Shown piece after piece: positions 10,063 through 19,171 of a stretch of 64,000 nt of DNA. Positions within the stretch are counted from its first letter, which is position 1. Each line of letters starts with the position of its first letter. Under the pieces are notes generated by a model that had not been told where the DNA came from, did no database searches, and saw only the letters and a list, made by a program, of their open reading frames with translations. The DNA lies in the NCBI RefSeq assembly GCF_000430005.1, contig NZ_AUCY01000019.1, positions 21,113-85,112 of the forward strand. Direction: 5' to 3'. The position numbers and the translations under genes were made by a program. The DNA is from Desulfovibrio cuneatus DSM 11391 (GTDB taxonomy: Bacteria; Desulfobacterota; Desulfovibrionia; Desulfovibrionales; Desulfovibrionaceae).

Positions 10063-11310
10063 TTATTCAGCCCACCGTTTGAACACCAGGCAGCAGTTGG
10101 TGCCACCAAAGCCGAAAGAGTTGCACAGAATGTGCTGCACTTGCTGCTTTCTGGGGCCTTCCGCCACGTAATCCAGATCGCATTCCGGGTCTGGGGTGGT
10201 GTAGTTGGCTGTGCCAGGAATAATGCCATGGTGCAGGGTGAGTGCGGAAATAACGCTCTCAATGCCGCCAGCAGCGCCCAGCAGGTGGCCCATTTGCGAC
10301 TTGTTGGCCGTAATGGGAATTTTGTAGGCCCGCTCACCGAACACGGTTTTAATGGCGCGTGTTTCGCACAGGTCGTTGAGTGAGGTGGACGTGCCATGGG
10401 CGTTGATGTGGTCAATATCTTCAGGTTTCAGGCCAGCATCCTGAATGGCGCGGCGCATGGCGGCTGCCATGCCTGCTCCGTCTTCTTTGGGGGCTGTCAT
10501 GTGGTAGGCGTCTCCAGAAGCACCAAAGCCCACAAGTTCAGCATAAATGGTAGCACCGCGTTGCTTGGCAGATTCCAGCGATTCAATGAACAGCATACCA
10601 GCACCTTCACCCATAACAAAACCATTACGGTCTTTGTCAAATGGGCGGGAAGCTGTTTCAGGGTTGTCATTGCTGGTGCTCAAGGCACGCAGGGCGGTGA
10701 AGCCGGAAACACCCATGGGGGTAATGGTGGCTTCCACACCGCCAGTAATGGCGCGCTCAATGCGGCCCAGCAATATTTCCGAGAAGGCATAGCCAATGGC
10801 ATGCAGGGCTGAAGCGCAGGCGCTGGTTACCACAAGGTTTGGGCCTTTGCAGCCTTCCATAATGGAAACCTGGCCCGGTGCCATGTTGGAAATGAGCATG
10901 GGAATCATGAAGGGGGAAATTTTGCCTGGACCCGCTTCCACCAGTTTGCTGTGGAAGTCTTCAATGGTTTTCAGGCCGCCAAGACCAACACCAAGCAGAA
11001 CAGCCACGCTTTCAGCATTTTCTTCCGTAATGGTAAAGCCTGCATGGGGTAGCAGGGCATGGGCACCCGCCACCGCAAATTGCACGAACCTGTCCATACG
11101 TCGGGCTTGCTTTGGTGGAATGTCAAATTCTTCAGGCACGAAATTTTTTACTTCACCGGCAATGCGTGAATCAAAAGCCGACGCATCAAAGTGGGTAATG
11201 GGGCCGATGCCTGATTTGCCCGCAAGCAGGTTGTTCCAGGAGTCGGCCACGTTATTGCCCAAAGGGGAGATAGCGGAAAGGCCGGTGATGACGACACGCT
11301 TTCTGGTCAT
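10063..11310 (-). CDS. fabF: 3-oxoacyl-ACP synthase II (KAS II)
   Basis: Elongating condensing enzyme of type II fatty-acid synthesis. 415 residues, as expected. The Cys-His-His triad is visible: nucleophile in VVTSACASALHAIGYA, first His in HINAHGTSTSLND, second His in NKSQMGHLLGAAGG. The N-terminus KRVVITGLSAISPLGNN is canonical. Last gene of the minus-strand yceD-rpmF-plsX-fabH-fabG-acpP-fabF series, separated from acpP by 387 nt. Confidence 0.97.
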   Translation of the reverse strand: MTRKRVVITGLSAISPLGNNVADSWNNLLAGKSGIGPITHFDASAFDSRIAGEVKNFVPEEFDIPPKQARRMDRFVQFAVAGAHALLPHAGFTITEENAESVAVLLGVGLGGLKTIEDFHSKLVEAGPGKISPFMIPMLISNMAPGQVSIMEGCKGPNLVVTSACASALHAIGYAFSEILLGRIERAITGGVEATITPMGVSGFTALRALSTSNDNPETASRPFDKDRNGFVMGEGAGMLFIESLESAKQRGATIYAELVGFGASGDAYHMTAPKEDGAGMAAAMRRAIQDAGLKPEDIDHINAHGTSTSLNDLCETRAIKTVFGERAYKIPITANKSQMGHLLGAAGGIESVISALTLHHGIIPGTANYTTPDPECDLDYVAEGPRKQQVQHILCNSFGFGGTNCCLVFKRWAE

Positions 11311-11697
11311 AAACTATTCCTCGGCAATGAGAGTGGCGTGGGGGAACATGCCCTGGCACACATCGTCGTTTGTGGCGGCAGGGCCGCCACAAACTGGACG
11401 CGAACACATCCCAAAAACCTGGTGATGGTTAAAAAAGCCGCTATGCAAGCCACTTGGGCTGCGGTTGTTGCATAGTGGTTACTGGCAAAACACTGGTTAT
11501 GTGTTTGCCGTGTCTTTTAATACAGTATAAAGACCAGAATCCACAAATAAGGAGAATTTGCTTCCCCGTAAAATGGTTGGATTCTGTGCTTTTCCCGAAC
11601 AAGCGGACATTCGCATGTTCTGGGGTGGAGCTGATTAACAAGAAGTAATCAGTACTTCCCCAGGCAAAAGTCTTATAAAGCACGCACCAAAGGGGTG
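11311..11697. other. Gap between acpP and fabF with one perfect hairpin
   Basis: No convincing gene. The one clear structure is a perfect 12-bp palindrome with a 3-nt loop at 11368-11394 (arm GTTTGTGGCGGC), about 60 nt upstream of the fabF start. No T-run follows on either strand, so a simple terminator is unlikely; a leader or processing hairpin is possible. Confidence 0.5.
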
Positions 11698-11931
11698 TTA
11701 CTTCGCGCTGCTCTCAATGAAGTTCACAGCGTCGCATACTTTAAGAATTTTCTGAGCTTGTTCGTCTTCGATTTCAACGCCGAACTCTTCTTCCATGGCC
11801 ATGATAAGTTCTGTCAGGTCAAGGGAGTCTGCGCCAAGGTCTTCTACGAAAGAAGCATCGCTTTTCACAGCATCTTCAGAAACGCCCAGTTGGTCCATAA
11901 TAATTTTTTTTACGCGAGCTTCAACAGACAT
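11698..11931 (-). CDS. acpP: Acyl carrier protein
   Basis: Carries growing acyl chains on a phosphopantetheine arm. 77 residues, acidic, with the attachment serine in the motif [19 protein letters not shown]. Sits between fabG and fabF, the standard position. Confidence 0.98.
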   Translation of the reverse strand: MSVEARVKKIIMDQLGVSEDAVKSDASFVEDLGADSLDLTELIMAMEEEFGVEIEDEQAQKILKVCDAVNFIESSAK

Positions 11932-12130
11932 GTGTCCTCCGAATGTAGTAATTCAAACAAAGTTAGTGGTTTATGTTTTAAACGTAGTTTTGTGGCTACG
12001 TCTTTTGCACATACCGCCGCAATTGGGGTGTGGTGGGCGGTGCATTTCCCATACCAAGGCATACCGGGAAAGGGAAAGACCCCCCCGCAACACAGGCTTG
12101 AAGCCTGTGCCAAATTTGTTTTTTCAACTG

Positions 12131-12150
12131 CTGAATAAATCAGCGTTTCC
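12131..12150. repeat. Family-1 repeat end abutting the fabG stop codon
   Basis: On the minus strand the fabG TAG is followed at once by GGAAACGCTGATTTATTC, the terminal sequence of the family-1 element. No second end is seen nearby, so this is a solo end. Confidence 0.55.
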
Positions 12151-12894
12151 CTAGCAGTACATGCCGCCGTTAACTGCCAGCACCTGCCCGGTGATGTAGG
12201 TGGCATTTTCTGAAGCCAGAAAGGCCACGGCATTGGCAATGTCTTTGCAAGCGCCAAAGCGCTTCAGCGGAATATGGCTCAAATATTCTTCACGCACAGC
12301 TTCGGGCAGGGCGGTGGTCATGTCAGTTTCAATGAACCCTGGTGCCACGGCGTTTACCGTAACGTTGCGTGATGCCAGTTCTTTGGCAGCCGACTTGGTA
12401 AGGCCAATAAGCCCGGCCTTGGCAGAACAATAGTTGGCCTGCCCAGCGTTGCCCATTTGCCCCACAACGGAAGTAATGTTTACAATGCTGCCAGTGCGTT
12501 GTTTGCTCATAATTTTGGCAGCTTCCCGCAGGCAATAAAAAGCCCCTTTCAGGTTAATGTCAATAACCGCAGCATAATCTTCGTCTTTCATGCGAATGAG
12601 AAAGCCGTCTTTGGTAATGCCTGCGTTGTTTACCAGCACAGAAAGCTGCACTTGGTCTTTGATGTGGTCCTGAAAGAAGGCACTTACTGCGGCAGAGTCG
12701 CCCACCTGCAGGGCAAAAGCCTTGGCTTTGCCCCCGGCAGCAACAATGGAAGCTGCAACAGCCTCTGCTTCCTGTGGTTTGGAAACATAGGTGAGAAATA
12801 CCTGAAACCCGGCTTTGCCAAGAGTTTCTGCAATGCTGCGGCCAATGCCGCGCGAACCGCCAGTGACAACAGCGGTGGGAACAAGGGTGCTCAT
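12151..12894 (-). CDS. fabG: 3-oxoacyl-ACP reductase
   Basis: NADPH-dependent reduction of 3-oxoacyl-ACP in fatty-acid elongation. Short-chain dehydrogenase of 247 residues with VVTGGSRGIGRSIA (nucleotide binding), NNAGITKDG, the catalytic set NITSVVGQMGNAGQANYCSAKAG (Ser, Tyr, Lys spread over this stretch in pieces NITSVVG and NYCSAKAG), and VNAVAPGFIETDMT. The start at 12894 gives 7-nt spacing from AAGGA; the ATG at 12900 would be too close. Confidence 0.96.
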   Translation of the reverse strand: MSTLVPTAVVTGGSRGIGRSIAETLGKAGFQVFLTYVSKPQEAEAVAASIVAAGGKAKAFALQVGDSAAVSAFFQDHIKDQVQLSVLVNNAGITKDGFLIRMKDEDYAAVIDINLKGAFYCLREAAKIMSKQRTGSIVNITSVVGQMGNAGQANYCSAKAGLIGLTKSAAKELASRNVTVNAVAPGFIETDMTTALPEAVREEYLSHIPLKRFGACKDIANAVAFLASENATYITGQVLAVNGGMYC

Positions 12895-13129
12895 GGTCAT
12901 ATCCTTATGGCTAAGCCGTGGCTTGCCAATGAAGTGTAGCCCAAAAAAGAGGCGGCATCAATCATGCATTTTCAGCAATGGTGACCGACTTTTTTGTTCG
13001 CGGGTAAGCATTTCACCAAAAAAAAGACGCAAAAAAATGATGTTGAAAGCAAATGACACGCTTCTCTGGGCAATTATGCAAGCAAAATTGCCCAATGCTC
13101 CCTAGTTTTGAGCTGTACAGTATCGATGC

Positions 13130-14137
13130 CTATTCATCAAAAATGAGTAGCGCAGCACCCCAAGTGAAACCACCACCAAAACTGGTAAGCAGGACCTTGG
13201 CCCCCGGCTTCAAGCGGCCTTCTTCCCGCGCTTCAGCCAGCGCAATGGGAATGGAGGCGGCAGAGGTGTTGCCATATTTTTGCAGGTTGATGAAGAGTTG
13301 TTCGGGCTTAACGTTAAGGCGGCTGCCAACAGCTTCAATAATGCGCAGGTTGGCCTGATGGGGCACAAAAAGGTCAATGTCGGCAATGGTCAGGTTGTTG
13401 TCGTGCAGAACTTCCTGGCAAGCTTCTGTCATGCTGCGCACGGCATGTTTAAACACTTCACGGCCGTTCATCTGAATGAAATATTCTTTGCCGAACACAT
13501 CCGAAGGGGTAATGCTGCCAGGGTTTGTGTAGCGCCCCCCAAAGTGCAAAAGGTCGCCGCCGGAACCGTCCGCTGCGTGGCGCACGTCGTGCAGGCGTGC
13601 ATGCAGGCCACCGGGTTGAATGGCTTCGTTGCTTAAAATAACAGCTCCCGCCCCGTCACCAAACAGGACGCAGGTGGTGCGGTCTGCCCAGTCGCAAAAG
13701 CGGCTGAGCGTTTCGCTGGCAATAAGCAGTACGCGGGCCTTTTTCTGGGTGGCAAGAAAACCTCGTGCCACGTCCAGGCCGGAAACAAACCCCGTGCAGG
13801 CGGCGTTTACGTCAATGGCAACCCTGGCACGTAAGCCAAGGCGACCAGCCACTTGGCAGGCGGTGGAAGGGCACAAAACATCGGGTGAGCAGGTAACAAC
13901 CACAATATGTGTAATGCTTTCAGCTGGGCATCCGGAAAGAGCCAGCGCTCCTCTGGCTGCTTCTGCTGCCAGGTCTGCGTTGGCGACGCCATCCGGTGCT
14001 TTGCGGCGCTCGTGAATGCCGGTTCGGGTGCGAATCCATTCATCATTGGTGTCTACAAATGCTTCCAGGTCTTTGTTGGTAAGCACATTTGCAGGCGTGT
14101 GGGCGCTAAAGCCGCTTACATAGGGAAGTGTGGTCAT
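13130..14137 (-). CDS. fabH: 3-oxoacyl-ACP synthase III (KAS III)
   Basis: Starts fatty-acid synthesis by condensing acetyl-CoA with malonyl-ACP. 335 residues with the Cys nucleophile in DVNAACTGFVSGL, His in FVPHQANLRIIEAV and Asn in KYGNTSAASIPIAL. C-terminal SFGGGFTWGAALL is typical. Lies just downstream of plsX, 18 nt apart, as in most bacteria. Confidence 0.97.
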   Translation of the reverse strand: MTTLPYVSGFSAHTPANVLTNKDLEAFVDTNDEWIRTRTGIHERRKAPDGVANADLAAEAARGALALSGCPAESITHIVVVTCSPDVLCPSTACQVAGRLGLRARVAIDVNAACTGFVSGLDVARGFLATQKKARVLLIASETLSRFCDWADRTTCVLFGDGAGAVILSNEAIQPGGLHARLHDVRHAADGSGGDLLHFGGRYTNPGSITPSDVFGKEYFIQMNGREVFKHAVRSMTEACQEVLHDNNLTIADIDLFVPHQANLRIIEAVGSRLNVKPEQLFINLQKYGNTSAASIPIALAEAREEGRLKPGAKVLLTSFGGGFTWGAALLIFDE

Positions 14138-14155
14138 GGTCCTCTTTGCAGTTCG

Positions 14156-15199
14156 CTACTTGGTGGCTTTGCCAAAAAGTGTGAGTTCCTCATTGGCTGA
14201 AATATTGGCAATCAGGCGGTCGTTGGTTTTTTTGCGCACCAGCAACGCCCCCATTTTGACAGCGCTACGAACGGCACGTTCACTGGATTTGCCGTGGCCA
14301 ACAATGAATATACCCTTTAAACCGAGCAGGGCGGCACCGCCGTATTCAGCATAATCTACAAACGTGGCCACGCGCTTGAAGGCCCCTTTTGCCAGAAGGG
14401 TACCAAGCTTGGCTGCCAATGTGCTGTGCAGCAATTCCCGCTTGAGTATGCGGCCCAGGGAGCCAGCCAGCCCTTCGGAAAGTTTCAGGGCTACGTTGCC
14501 TACAAAACCGTCGCATACCACAATGTCCACTTCACCTGTAAACAGGTCGCGGCCTTCCACATTGCCCATAAAGTTAACGCATTTGGCCATTTTGAACATT
14601 TCGTAGGCTTCTTTTACCAGCGTATTCCCCTTGCCTTCTTCTTCCCCAATGGAAAGAATACCAATGCGCGGCGAAGGGGTTTCAAGCACGGCCTGGGCAT
14701 AGGCATCGGCCATAAGACCAAACTGGAAAAGGTGGTGTGGCTTGCAGTCTACGTTTGCCCCAACATCCGCAATAATAGTGGGTGTTTTTTCGGTGGGCAT
14801 AATGGTTGCCAGGGCAGGCCGTTCAACACCGGGAATGCGGCCAATAATGAACATGCCACAGGCAACGCTGGCACCGGAATGCCCAGGGCTGACAATGCCG
14901 TCTGCCTCGCCAGAGGCCACAAGACGACACGCCACCTGAATGGAGGCGTCTTTCTTGCGTCGCAATATATCAGATGGTTTTTCTCCGGATAAGGCCACTT
15001 CAGAGGCATGCACAACACGAAAGTCAATGCCATTCGTGTTGTGCTTTGCCAGTTCTTCAGTAACTTTGTCTTCCTGCCCAACTAAAATAAGTCGAAACCC
15101 GTCTTCACGGGCGGCCTGGAGTGCCCCGGGAATAACCACGGAAGGGCCAAAGTCGCCCCCCATGACATCAACGGCAATAATGGGAGACGGGGTTGTCAT
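14156..15199 (-). CDS. plsX: Phosphate acyltransferase PlsX
   Basis: Converts acyl-ACP to acyl-phosphate for phosphatidic acid synthesis; peripheral membrane enzyme. 347 residues with the N-terminal IAVDVMGGDFGPSVVIPGAL, the central GDGIVSPGHSGASVA-like segment, and VVCDGFVGNVALKLSEG, all family markers. Eight nt separate its start from the rpmF stop, so co-transcription is likely. Confidence 0.96.
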   Translation of the reverse strand: MTTPSPIIAVDVMGGDFGPSVVIPGALQAAREDGFRLILVGQEDKVTEELAKHNTNGIDFRVVHASEVALSGEKPSDILRRKKDASIQVACRLVASGEADGIVSPGHSGASVACGMFIIGRIPGVERPALATIMPTEKTPTIIADVGANVDCKPHHLFQFGLMADAYAQAVLETPSPRIGILSIGEEEGKGNTLVKEAYEMFKMAKCVNFMGNVEGRDLFTGEVDIVVCDGFVGNVALKLSEGLAGSLGRILKRELLHSTLAAKLGTLLAKGAFKRVATFVDYAEYGGAALLGLKGIFIVGHGKSSERAVRSAVKMGALLVRKKTNDRLIANISANEELTLFGKATK

Positions 15200-15207
15200 G
15201 CGGGGTA

Positions 15208-15381
15208 CTAAGCCTGTTCTACGTAGTTGCGGCCTTTGTAGTTACCGCAAGAAGGGCACACGCAGTGTGGCACGGTGGGGTTACCGCAAGAGCAAATGAT
15301 AACAGCGGGAATGGCTACGTTGTGGTGGGCGCGGCGCATACCTTTTTTGGACTTGGATTTTTTATTCTGTTGAACAGCCAT
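15208..15381 (-). CDS. rpmF: 50S ribosomal protein L32
   Basis: Small ribosomal protein of 57 residues. Starts MAVQQNKKSKSKKGMRRAHH, the universal L32 N-terminus, and carries two zinc-knuckle Cys pairs (CSCGNPTVPHC and CPSCG), so this is the zinc-binding (C+) form. It lies between yceD and plsX, its classic neighbourhood. Confidence 0.97.
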   Translation of the reverse strand: MAVQQNKKSKSKKGMRRAHHNVAIPAVIICSCGNPTVPHCVCPSCGNYKGRNYVEQA

Positions 15382-15426
15382 GGGTTTCTCCTTGCTCTTT
15401 CCTTCCCCATTATTTGGGGAAAAGGG

Positions 15427-15996
15427 CTATTTTTTAATGACCAAACCACGCAGGGAAGCAAGGCGGGGGTCGCCTTCCGGGCCTGCGCAGTTACACGCTT
15501 CATGGTTTTTGTTACAGCCACAGGTGGGGCATAAGCCATGGCACCCTTCGCTGCACAAAGGTTTCACCGGCAATGCAAGGGAAAACTCCTGCCAGGCAAG
15601 GGCAGAAGGGTTCACTTCAATGCCGCGCCCGTGCGCGGCCTGCCGAATAAGTGTTTCATCAAAGGGGTCCTGCACCTCTTCATCTTCTTCCCCTTTGGCG
15701 GGAAGGAAGAATGTGTCGGGAGGGAACCCTTCGAACGTTTCAAAAGTTGTGGCAATGGTGTATTCAGAAGGTTCCGTGCAACGGTTGCACGGAAGGGTAA
15801 CTTTGCCCGCAAGCGAGCCCATAAGCAACAAGCCATCTTCCTGGGGCAGCACCGTAATAGTGGCTGCAATAGGAGAAAGCACCTTGCAGGGCAGGTTAAA
15901 TTCGGCAAAGCAGGCATTCCAGAATTCAGGCGAATCAATGGTATAAGAAGCGCCATCAGCAGGAATGCTGGCAAGTGGTATCCACGTTTCCATCAT
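15427..15996 (-). CDS. yceD: YceD/DUF177 family protein
   Basis: Member of the family encoded just before rpmF in most bacteria; implicated in 23S rRNA or ribosome maturation, without a settled enzymatic activity. About 189 residues. The N-terminal half has LPCNRCTEPSEYTI, and the C-terminus has a zinc-ribbon-like CSEGCHGLCPTCGCNKN ending with CNC. Start at 15996 or the adjacent ATG at 15993: both follow GAGGA. First gene of the fab/pls operon. Confidence 0.9.
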   Translation of the reverse strand: MMETWIPLASIPADGASYTIDSPEFWNACFAEFNLPCKVLSPIAATITVLPQEDGLLLMGSLAGKVTLPCNRCTEPSEYTIATTFETFEGFPPDTFFLPAKGEEDEEVQDPFDETLIRQAAHGRGIEVNPSALAWQEFSLALPVKPLCSEGCHGLCPTCGCNKNHEACNCAGPEGDPRLASLRGLVIKK

Positions 15997-16425
15997 AGTG
16001 TCCTCAAAGAACTGCACTACTACATGCGAATGCCTGTGTTTGTCAATGGACTGTAGCGCTTCTTTTTAGGAAGTTCTACTTTTTTGTTGTATTCTTCATG
16101 CCACTTGGTTTGAAAAAACGCTAGTATTTAGTTGATATTGCCTGTAAAACCACAGGTAATATTGTTCCCACCACGTGTTATTGTCACTCTTTTACGCAGT
16201 TTACTGGCGGCAGTTGTTGCACGCCACATGTACTGATGGTATTATTCAACACAGCCAGTGAAAAAAAGGTTGCTTTTTTTTTGCCTTACCTATAAAAGAA
16301 CCTCTTGCTTCATTCGGGGTTGGACGCAATTGTTTGACCTCTCAGACGGTGTTCACCAGCGTGTGCTTTTGCCTGGGATGCGCCGGAACAGACTGCACAC
16401 GTTCTTATATGTCTTGGAGGAATTT
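15997..16425. other. Divergent promoter region between yceD and rpmB
   Basis: No gene supported. It must contain the promoters of the minus-strand yceD-fab operon and the plus-strand rpmB. A hairpin is visible around 16133-16163 (arms around CCTGT/ACAGG). Several poly-T and poly-A runs occur near 16260-16285. Confidence 0.4.
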
Positions 16426-16671
16426 ATGAAGATGAAGAGCAATCTTGATACGAAAACCTGCAATCGCAAGTGCGACAACTGCGGCAAAATGCCCCAGGTT
16501 GGCCACAGCGTGAGCCATTCTAACATTAAAACAAAGCGTCTTTTTAACCCTAACCTGCAAACTGTACGTCACCAGAAGCCAGACGGCGGTGTGTGCACAC
16601 TTACCCTGTGCACCCGTTGCATTCGTTCCGGTGTGGTGGTAAAGCCCACCCCCCGTGCAAAGCAAGCATAG
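16426..16671 (+). CDS. rpmB: 50S ribosomal protein L28
   Basis: 81-residue ribosomal protein. Start at 16426 is fixed by a strong TTGGAGG 5 nt upstream; the frame is open further upstream but that stretch is unlike L28. Contains [19 protein letters not shown] and [10 protein letters not shown], diagnostic of L28, and [10 protein letters not shown]. Two Cys pairs (CDNC, CTRC) mark the zinc-binding form. Confidence 0.97.
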   Translation: MKMKSNLDTKTCNRKCDNCGKMPQVGHSVSHSNIKTKRLFNPNLQTVRHQKPDGGVCTLTLCTRCIRSGVVVKPTPRAKQA

Positions 16672-16717
16672 CATGTTGCACTGGGCACGGTGCCAGCAGG
16701 TTCCGTGTTTTTCCAAG

Positions 16718-16749
16718 GCCCTTTTCCCAAACGGAAAAGGGCTTTTTTT
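16718..16749 (+). terminator. Rho-independent terminator of rpmB
   Basis: Perfect 10-bp stem GCCCTTTTCC/GGAAAAGGGC with loop CAAAC, followed by seven T. It ends 19 nt before fxsA. Confidence 0.9.
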
Positions 16750-16768
16750 GTAATCAACAGGGGGAGTT

Positions 16769-17368
16769 ATGGGAAAGCTTTTGCTTGTTCTTGGGTTTCC
16801 TTTGCTAGAACTGTATACCCTTATATTGCTGGGCCGGGTAATTCCTGGGTTGGCAGTGCTTGGGCTGGTGGTGCTTGCTTTTTTTGTAGGGGGGTGGCTG
16901 TTGCAACAGCAGGGGCGCCAAGCATTTGTTAATGTGCAGGCGGAACTGGCCCAAGGCAAAGTGCCCCATGAAGTGTTGCTGGAAAACCTGCTGCTGTTTG
17001 CTGCTGGTGTGCTGTTCATCTTTCCTGGTGTTATTTCCGACTGTATCGCCCTGGCCCTGCTTGTGCCCCCACTACGCCAATGGCTTGCCCATGTGCTGGT
17101 GCGTCGGGCGGCTGCTTCTGTGCAACAGGGGGGAAATTTTGGTCAAGGCAGTTTTTTCTTTTATTCTTCCTCCTCCTCGGCCCAAAAGCCAGCGCAGCAT
17201 GAGGTCGTCATAGACTGTGTTGCGGACGAAGAGGCATTGCGCCAGGAAGCCAATGGCAAAGGCGCAGGCCCTGCCACCTATGACTGCGCCCCGTTGCCGG
17301 AAAAAACCGGGCCAGAGGCCACAGGGGCAGACGACCTAACAGAGAAAAAAGAGAACCGTGAAAAATAG
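16769..17368 (+). CDS. fxsA: FxsA family cytoplasmic membrane protein
   Basis: Integral membrane protein of the FxsA family, whose E. coli member relieves exclusion of phage T7 by the F plasmid; cellular role unclear. Hydrophobic segments near residues 3-22, 27-46 and 75-98; family signatures LGFPLLELYTLI at the start, QQQGRQAFVNVQAELAQG and FIFPGVISDCIALALLVPP. The last 60 or so residues are polar and unlike the core. 199 residues, start preceded by GGGGGAG. Confidence 0.85.
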   Translation: MGKLLLVLGFPLLELYTLILLGRVIPGLAVLGLVVLAFFVGGWLLQQQGRQAFVNVQAELAQGKVPHEVLLENLLLFAAGVLFIFPGVISDCIALALLVPPLRQWLAHVLVRRAAASVQQGGNFGQGSFFFYSSSSSAQKPAQHEVVIDCVADEEALRQEANGKGAGPATYDCAPLPEKTGPEATGADDLTEKKENREK

Positions 17369-17420
17369 GTAGCCCACAGTAATTCGCGCATTGAGTAATG
17401 TGCTGCTGCTTTTGGCAAAA

Positions 17421-17465
17421 CAACAGCCACGCTGTTTCCGATATTGGGAAGCAGCGTGGCTGTTG
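17421..17465. terminator. Bidirectional terminator between fxsA and the MFS gene
   Basis: A 14-bp perfect stem (CAACAGCCACGCTG with its complement) with a 17-nt loop, placed between converging genes. The T-runs beside it are weak on both sides. Confidence 0.65.
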
Positions 17466-17520
17466 GTTTGTTGGCCCCTGCGGGGCAAAGGACATGCAAT
17501 GGCAGCCGAGTGCGGCTAGG

Positions 17521-18786
17521 CTATGCCTGCTTTTTTAGCCTGAACACCAGAATGGCGCTTGCCAGCAATGAACCAGACAGCCAGTAGTAGCCAAGGCTGA
17601 GGTTGCCCGTGGAGCTTTGAATAAATCCTAGCACATAGGGGCCAATAAAACCGCCAATGTTGCCCACGGAGTTAATTAGGCCCACAGCACCAGCCGCGGC
17701 AGCCCCGGTGAGGAACGTGGTGGGAATAGACCACCACACACCCATGGGGGAATACACACCAATGGCCACGATGAATACAGAAATAAGGGCCACGGTGGTG
17801 CTTTCGCTCAAGGCACCAATAAGAAAACCCACAGAGGCCAATACCAGGGGAATACTCACATGCAGGCGGCTTTCACGCCGTTTGGAAGAAGAGTTGCCAA
17901 TAAGTACCATGGCAATAAGGGCGCACAGCATGGGCAGGGTGGCAATAAAGCCCACTTGCAGGGTGGACCAGTTGGAGGCTTTTTTCAGCACTGTGGGCAT
18001 CCAGAAGTTAAAGCCCCAGAACCCGGTAATCCACAAAAAGTAAATAAGGCACAGCATAAGAACGCGGGGGTTGGTAAGGGCCTGCGTAATGGTAAGGCGC
18101 TGTTTTTTTTCCTTTCCTGCGTTTTCTGCTTGAATGGTGTTGGCAATAAAGTCTTTTTCTTCCTGCGTGAGCCATTTTACTTTGGCGGGGTCGTCTTTAA
18201 GCCAGAAAAGAATAAAGAAGCCGTATACCACAGTAATGGCACCTTCCAGCAAGAACAGGCTTTGCCAGCCTTTCAGCCCAAACGGAGAAAGAGAAACAAG
18301 CCAGCCCGCCAGTGGCGCCCCAATAATGGCAGAAAGCAGAAGGGACGTCAGGGTAATGGAAATGGCCCGAGGCCGCGATTCCATGGTAAACCAGCGGGGA
18401 ATGATGGAAGCATAGATAACTGGGTACAGACTGGCTTCACAGGCCCCGAGCAGAAAGCGCAGTATAAAAAAATGAGTGGCAGTGGTCATGTAGGCCATAA
18501 GCATGCATACTATGCCCCAGGTGACCATGATGCGGGCAATCCATTTACTGGGGCTCCAGCGTTCAGCCACAATAGCACCAGGAACTTCAAAAAGCACATA
18601 CCCCGCAAAAAAAATGCCAGCCCCCATGCCGTAAATTTTCGGGTCAAAGCCCAGGTCGGCATTCATGGTAAGGGCGGCAAAGCTTACGTTTACCCGGTCC
18701 AGAAAGGCCAGAATAGAGGCGAAAAACAGTGGCGCCAGAATGTGGATGTAGGTTTTTCGTTCCACGCTTTTTAAAAGAGGGTGCAT
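17521..18786 (-). CDS. MFS transporter, anion:cation symporter type
   Basis: Twelve-helix major facilitator of 421 residues. It looks like the anion:cation symporter branch, which moves organic acids such as sugar acids, tartrate or phthalate with protons: the N-terminus FLDRVNVSFAALTMN with the loop GAGIFFAGYVLFEVPG, then RFLLGACEASLYPVIYASIIPRW-like sequence (family motif split over RFLLGACEAS and PVIYASIIPRWF). Start at 18786 follows GGAGA; an upstream ATG at 18858 would add an atypical extension. Substrate cannot be read from sequence. Stands alone. Confidence 0.85.
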   Translation of the reverse strand: MHPLLKSVERKTYIHILAPLFFASILAFLDRVNVSFAALTMNADLGFDPKIYGMGAGIFFAGYVLFEVPGAIVAERWSPSKWIARIMVTWGIVCMLMAYMTTATHFFILRFLLGACEASLYPVIYASIIPRWFTMESRPRAISITLTSLLLSAIIGAPLAGWLVSLSPFGLKGWQSLFLLEGAITVVYGFFILFWLKDDPAKVKWLTQEEKDFIANTIQAENAGKEKKQRLTITQALTNPRVLMLCLIYFLWITGFWGFNFWMPTVLKKASNWSTLQVGFIATLPMLCALIAMVLIGNSSSKRRESRLHVSIPLVLASVGFLIGALSESTTVALISVFIVAIGVYSPMGVWWSIPTTFLTGAAAAGAVGLINSVGNIGGFIGPYVLGFIQSSTGNLSLGYYWLSGSLLASAILVFRLKKQA

Positions 18787-18870
18787 ATGTTCTCCGGTTG
18801 CAGTGGTAAGGCAGAATGCCGGGGAAATGGGCACGCCACCATGCAGGAATTGCGGCATACCCTGTAAAAC

Positions 18871-18977
18871 AAAATTATTGCAAAATAGTCTTGTGGCTTA
18901 GGCCATGTTCCGGTCTGCGCAGGCAGAGGACACATGATGGAAAAGTACGCAAAACGTAATTTTGCTATGGTCTTAAA
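18871..18977. repeat. Family-2 palindromic repeat, copy a
   Basis: In the 385-nt gap upstream of the MFS gene. Left end ATTATTGCAAAATAGTCTT, right end TTTTGCTATGGTCTT, with an inner imperfect hairpin built on CATGTTCC and CACATG. The same arrangement recurs at 27403-27585, with single ends near 22002 and 58280. Confidence 0.55.
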
Positions 18978-19084
18978 ACATGCAATCAACCATGGCTTTG
19001 GCTGGTAGTCAAGGTGAAATATGCTGATGAGCGTTATTTAACTGAATTTTCTCTATTCTCCCATACCAGCAGGACATAAATATA

Positions 19085-19117
19085 AAAAATGCCCCCAAAG
19101 GCAAATACTTTGGGGGC
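19085..19117 (-). terminator. Terminator of the TSUP/partner operon
   Basis: Ten-bp stem GCCCCCAAAG/CTTTGGGGGC with a 7-nt loop; on the minus strand it is followed by ATTTTTTATA. Confidence 0.85.
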
Positions 19118-19150
19118 AACATCATGCAGGTTACGCATGGTTAAGGAATA

Positions 19151-19171
19151 ACTGAATAACTCAGCGTTTCC
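19151..19171. repeat. Family-1 repeat end abutting a stop codon
   Basis: On the minus strand the TAA of the small membrane protein is followed directly by GGAAACGCTGAGTTATTC, the family-1 terminal sequence. Confidence 0.55.

Noticed and set aside
11441..11683. Small minus-strand open frame in the acpP-fabF gap
   Set aside because: No ribosome site, atypical composition and no family resemblance; treated as non-coding.
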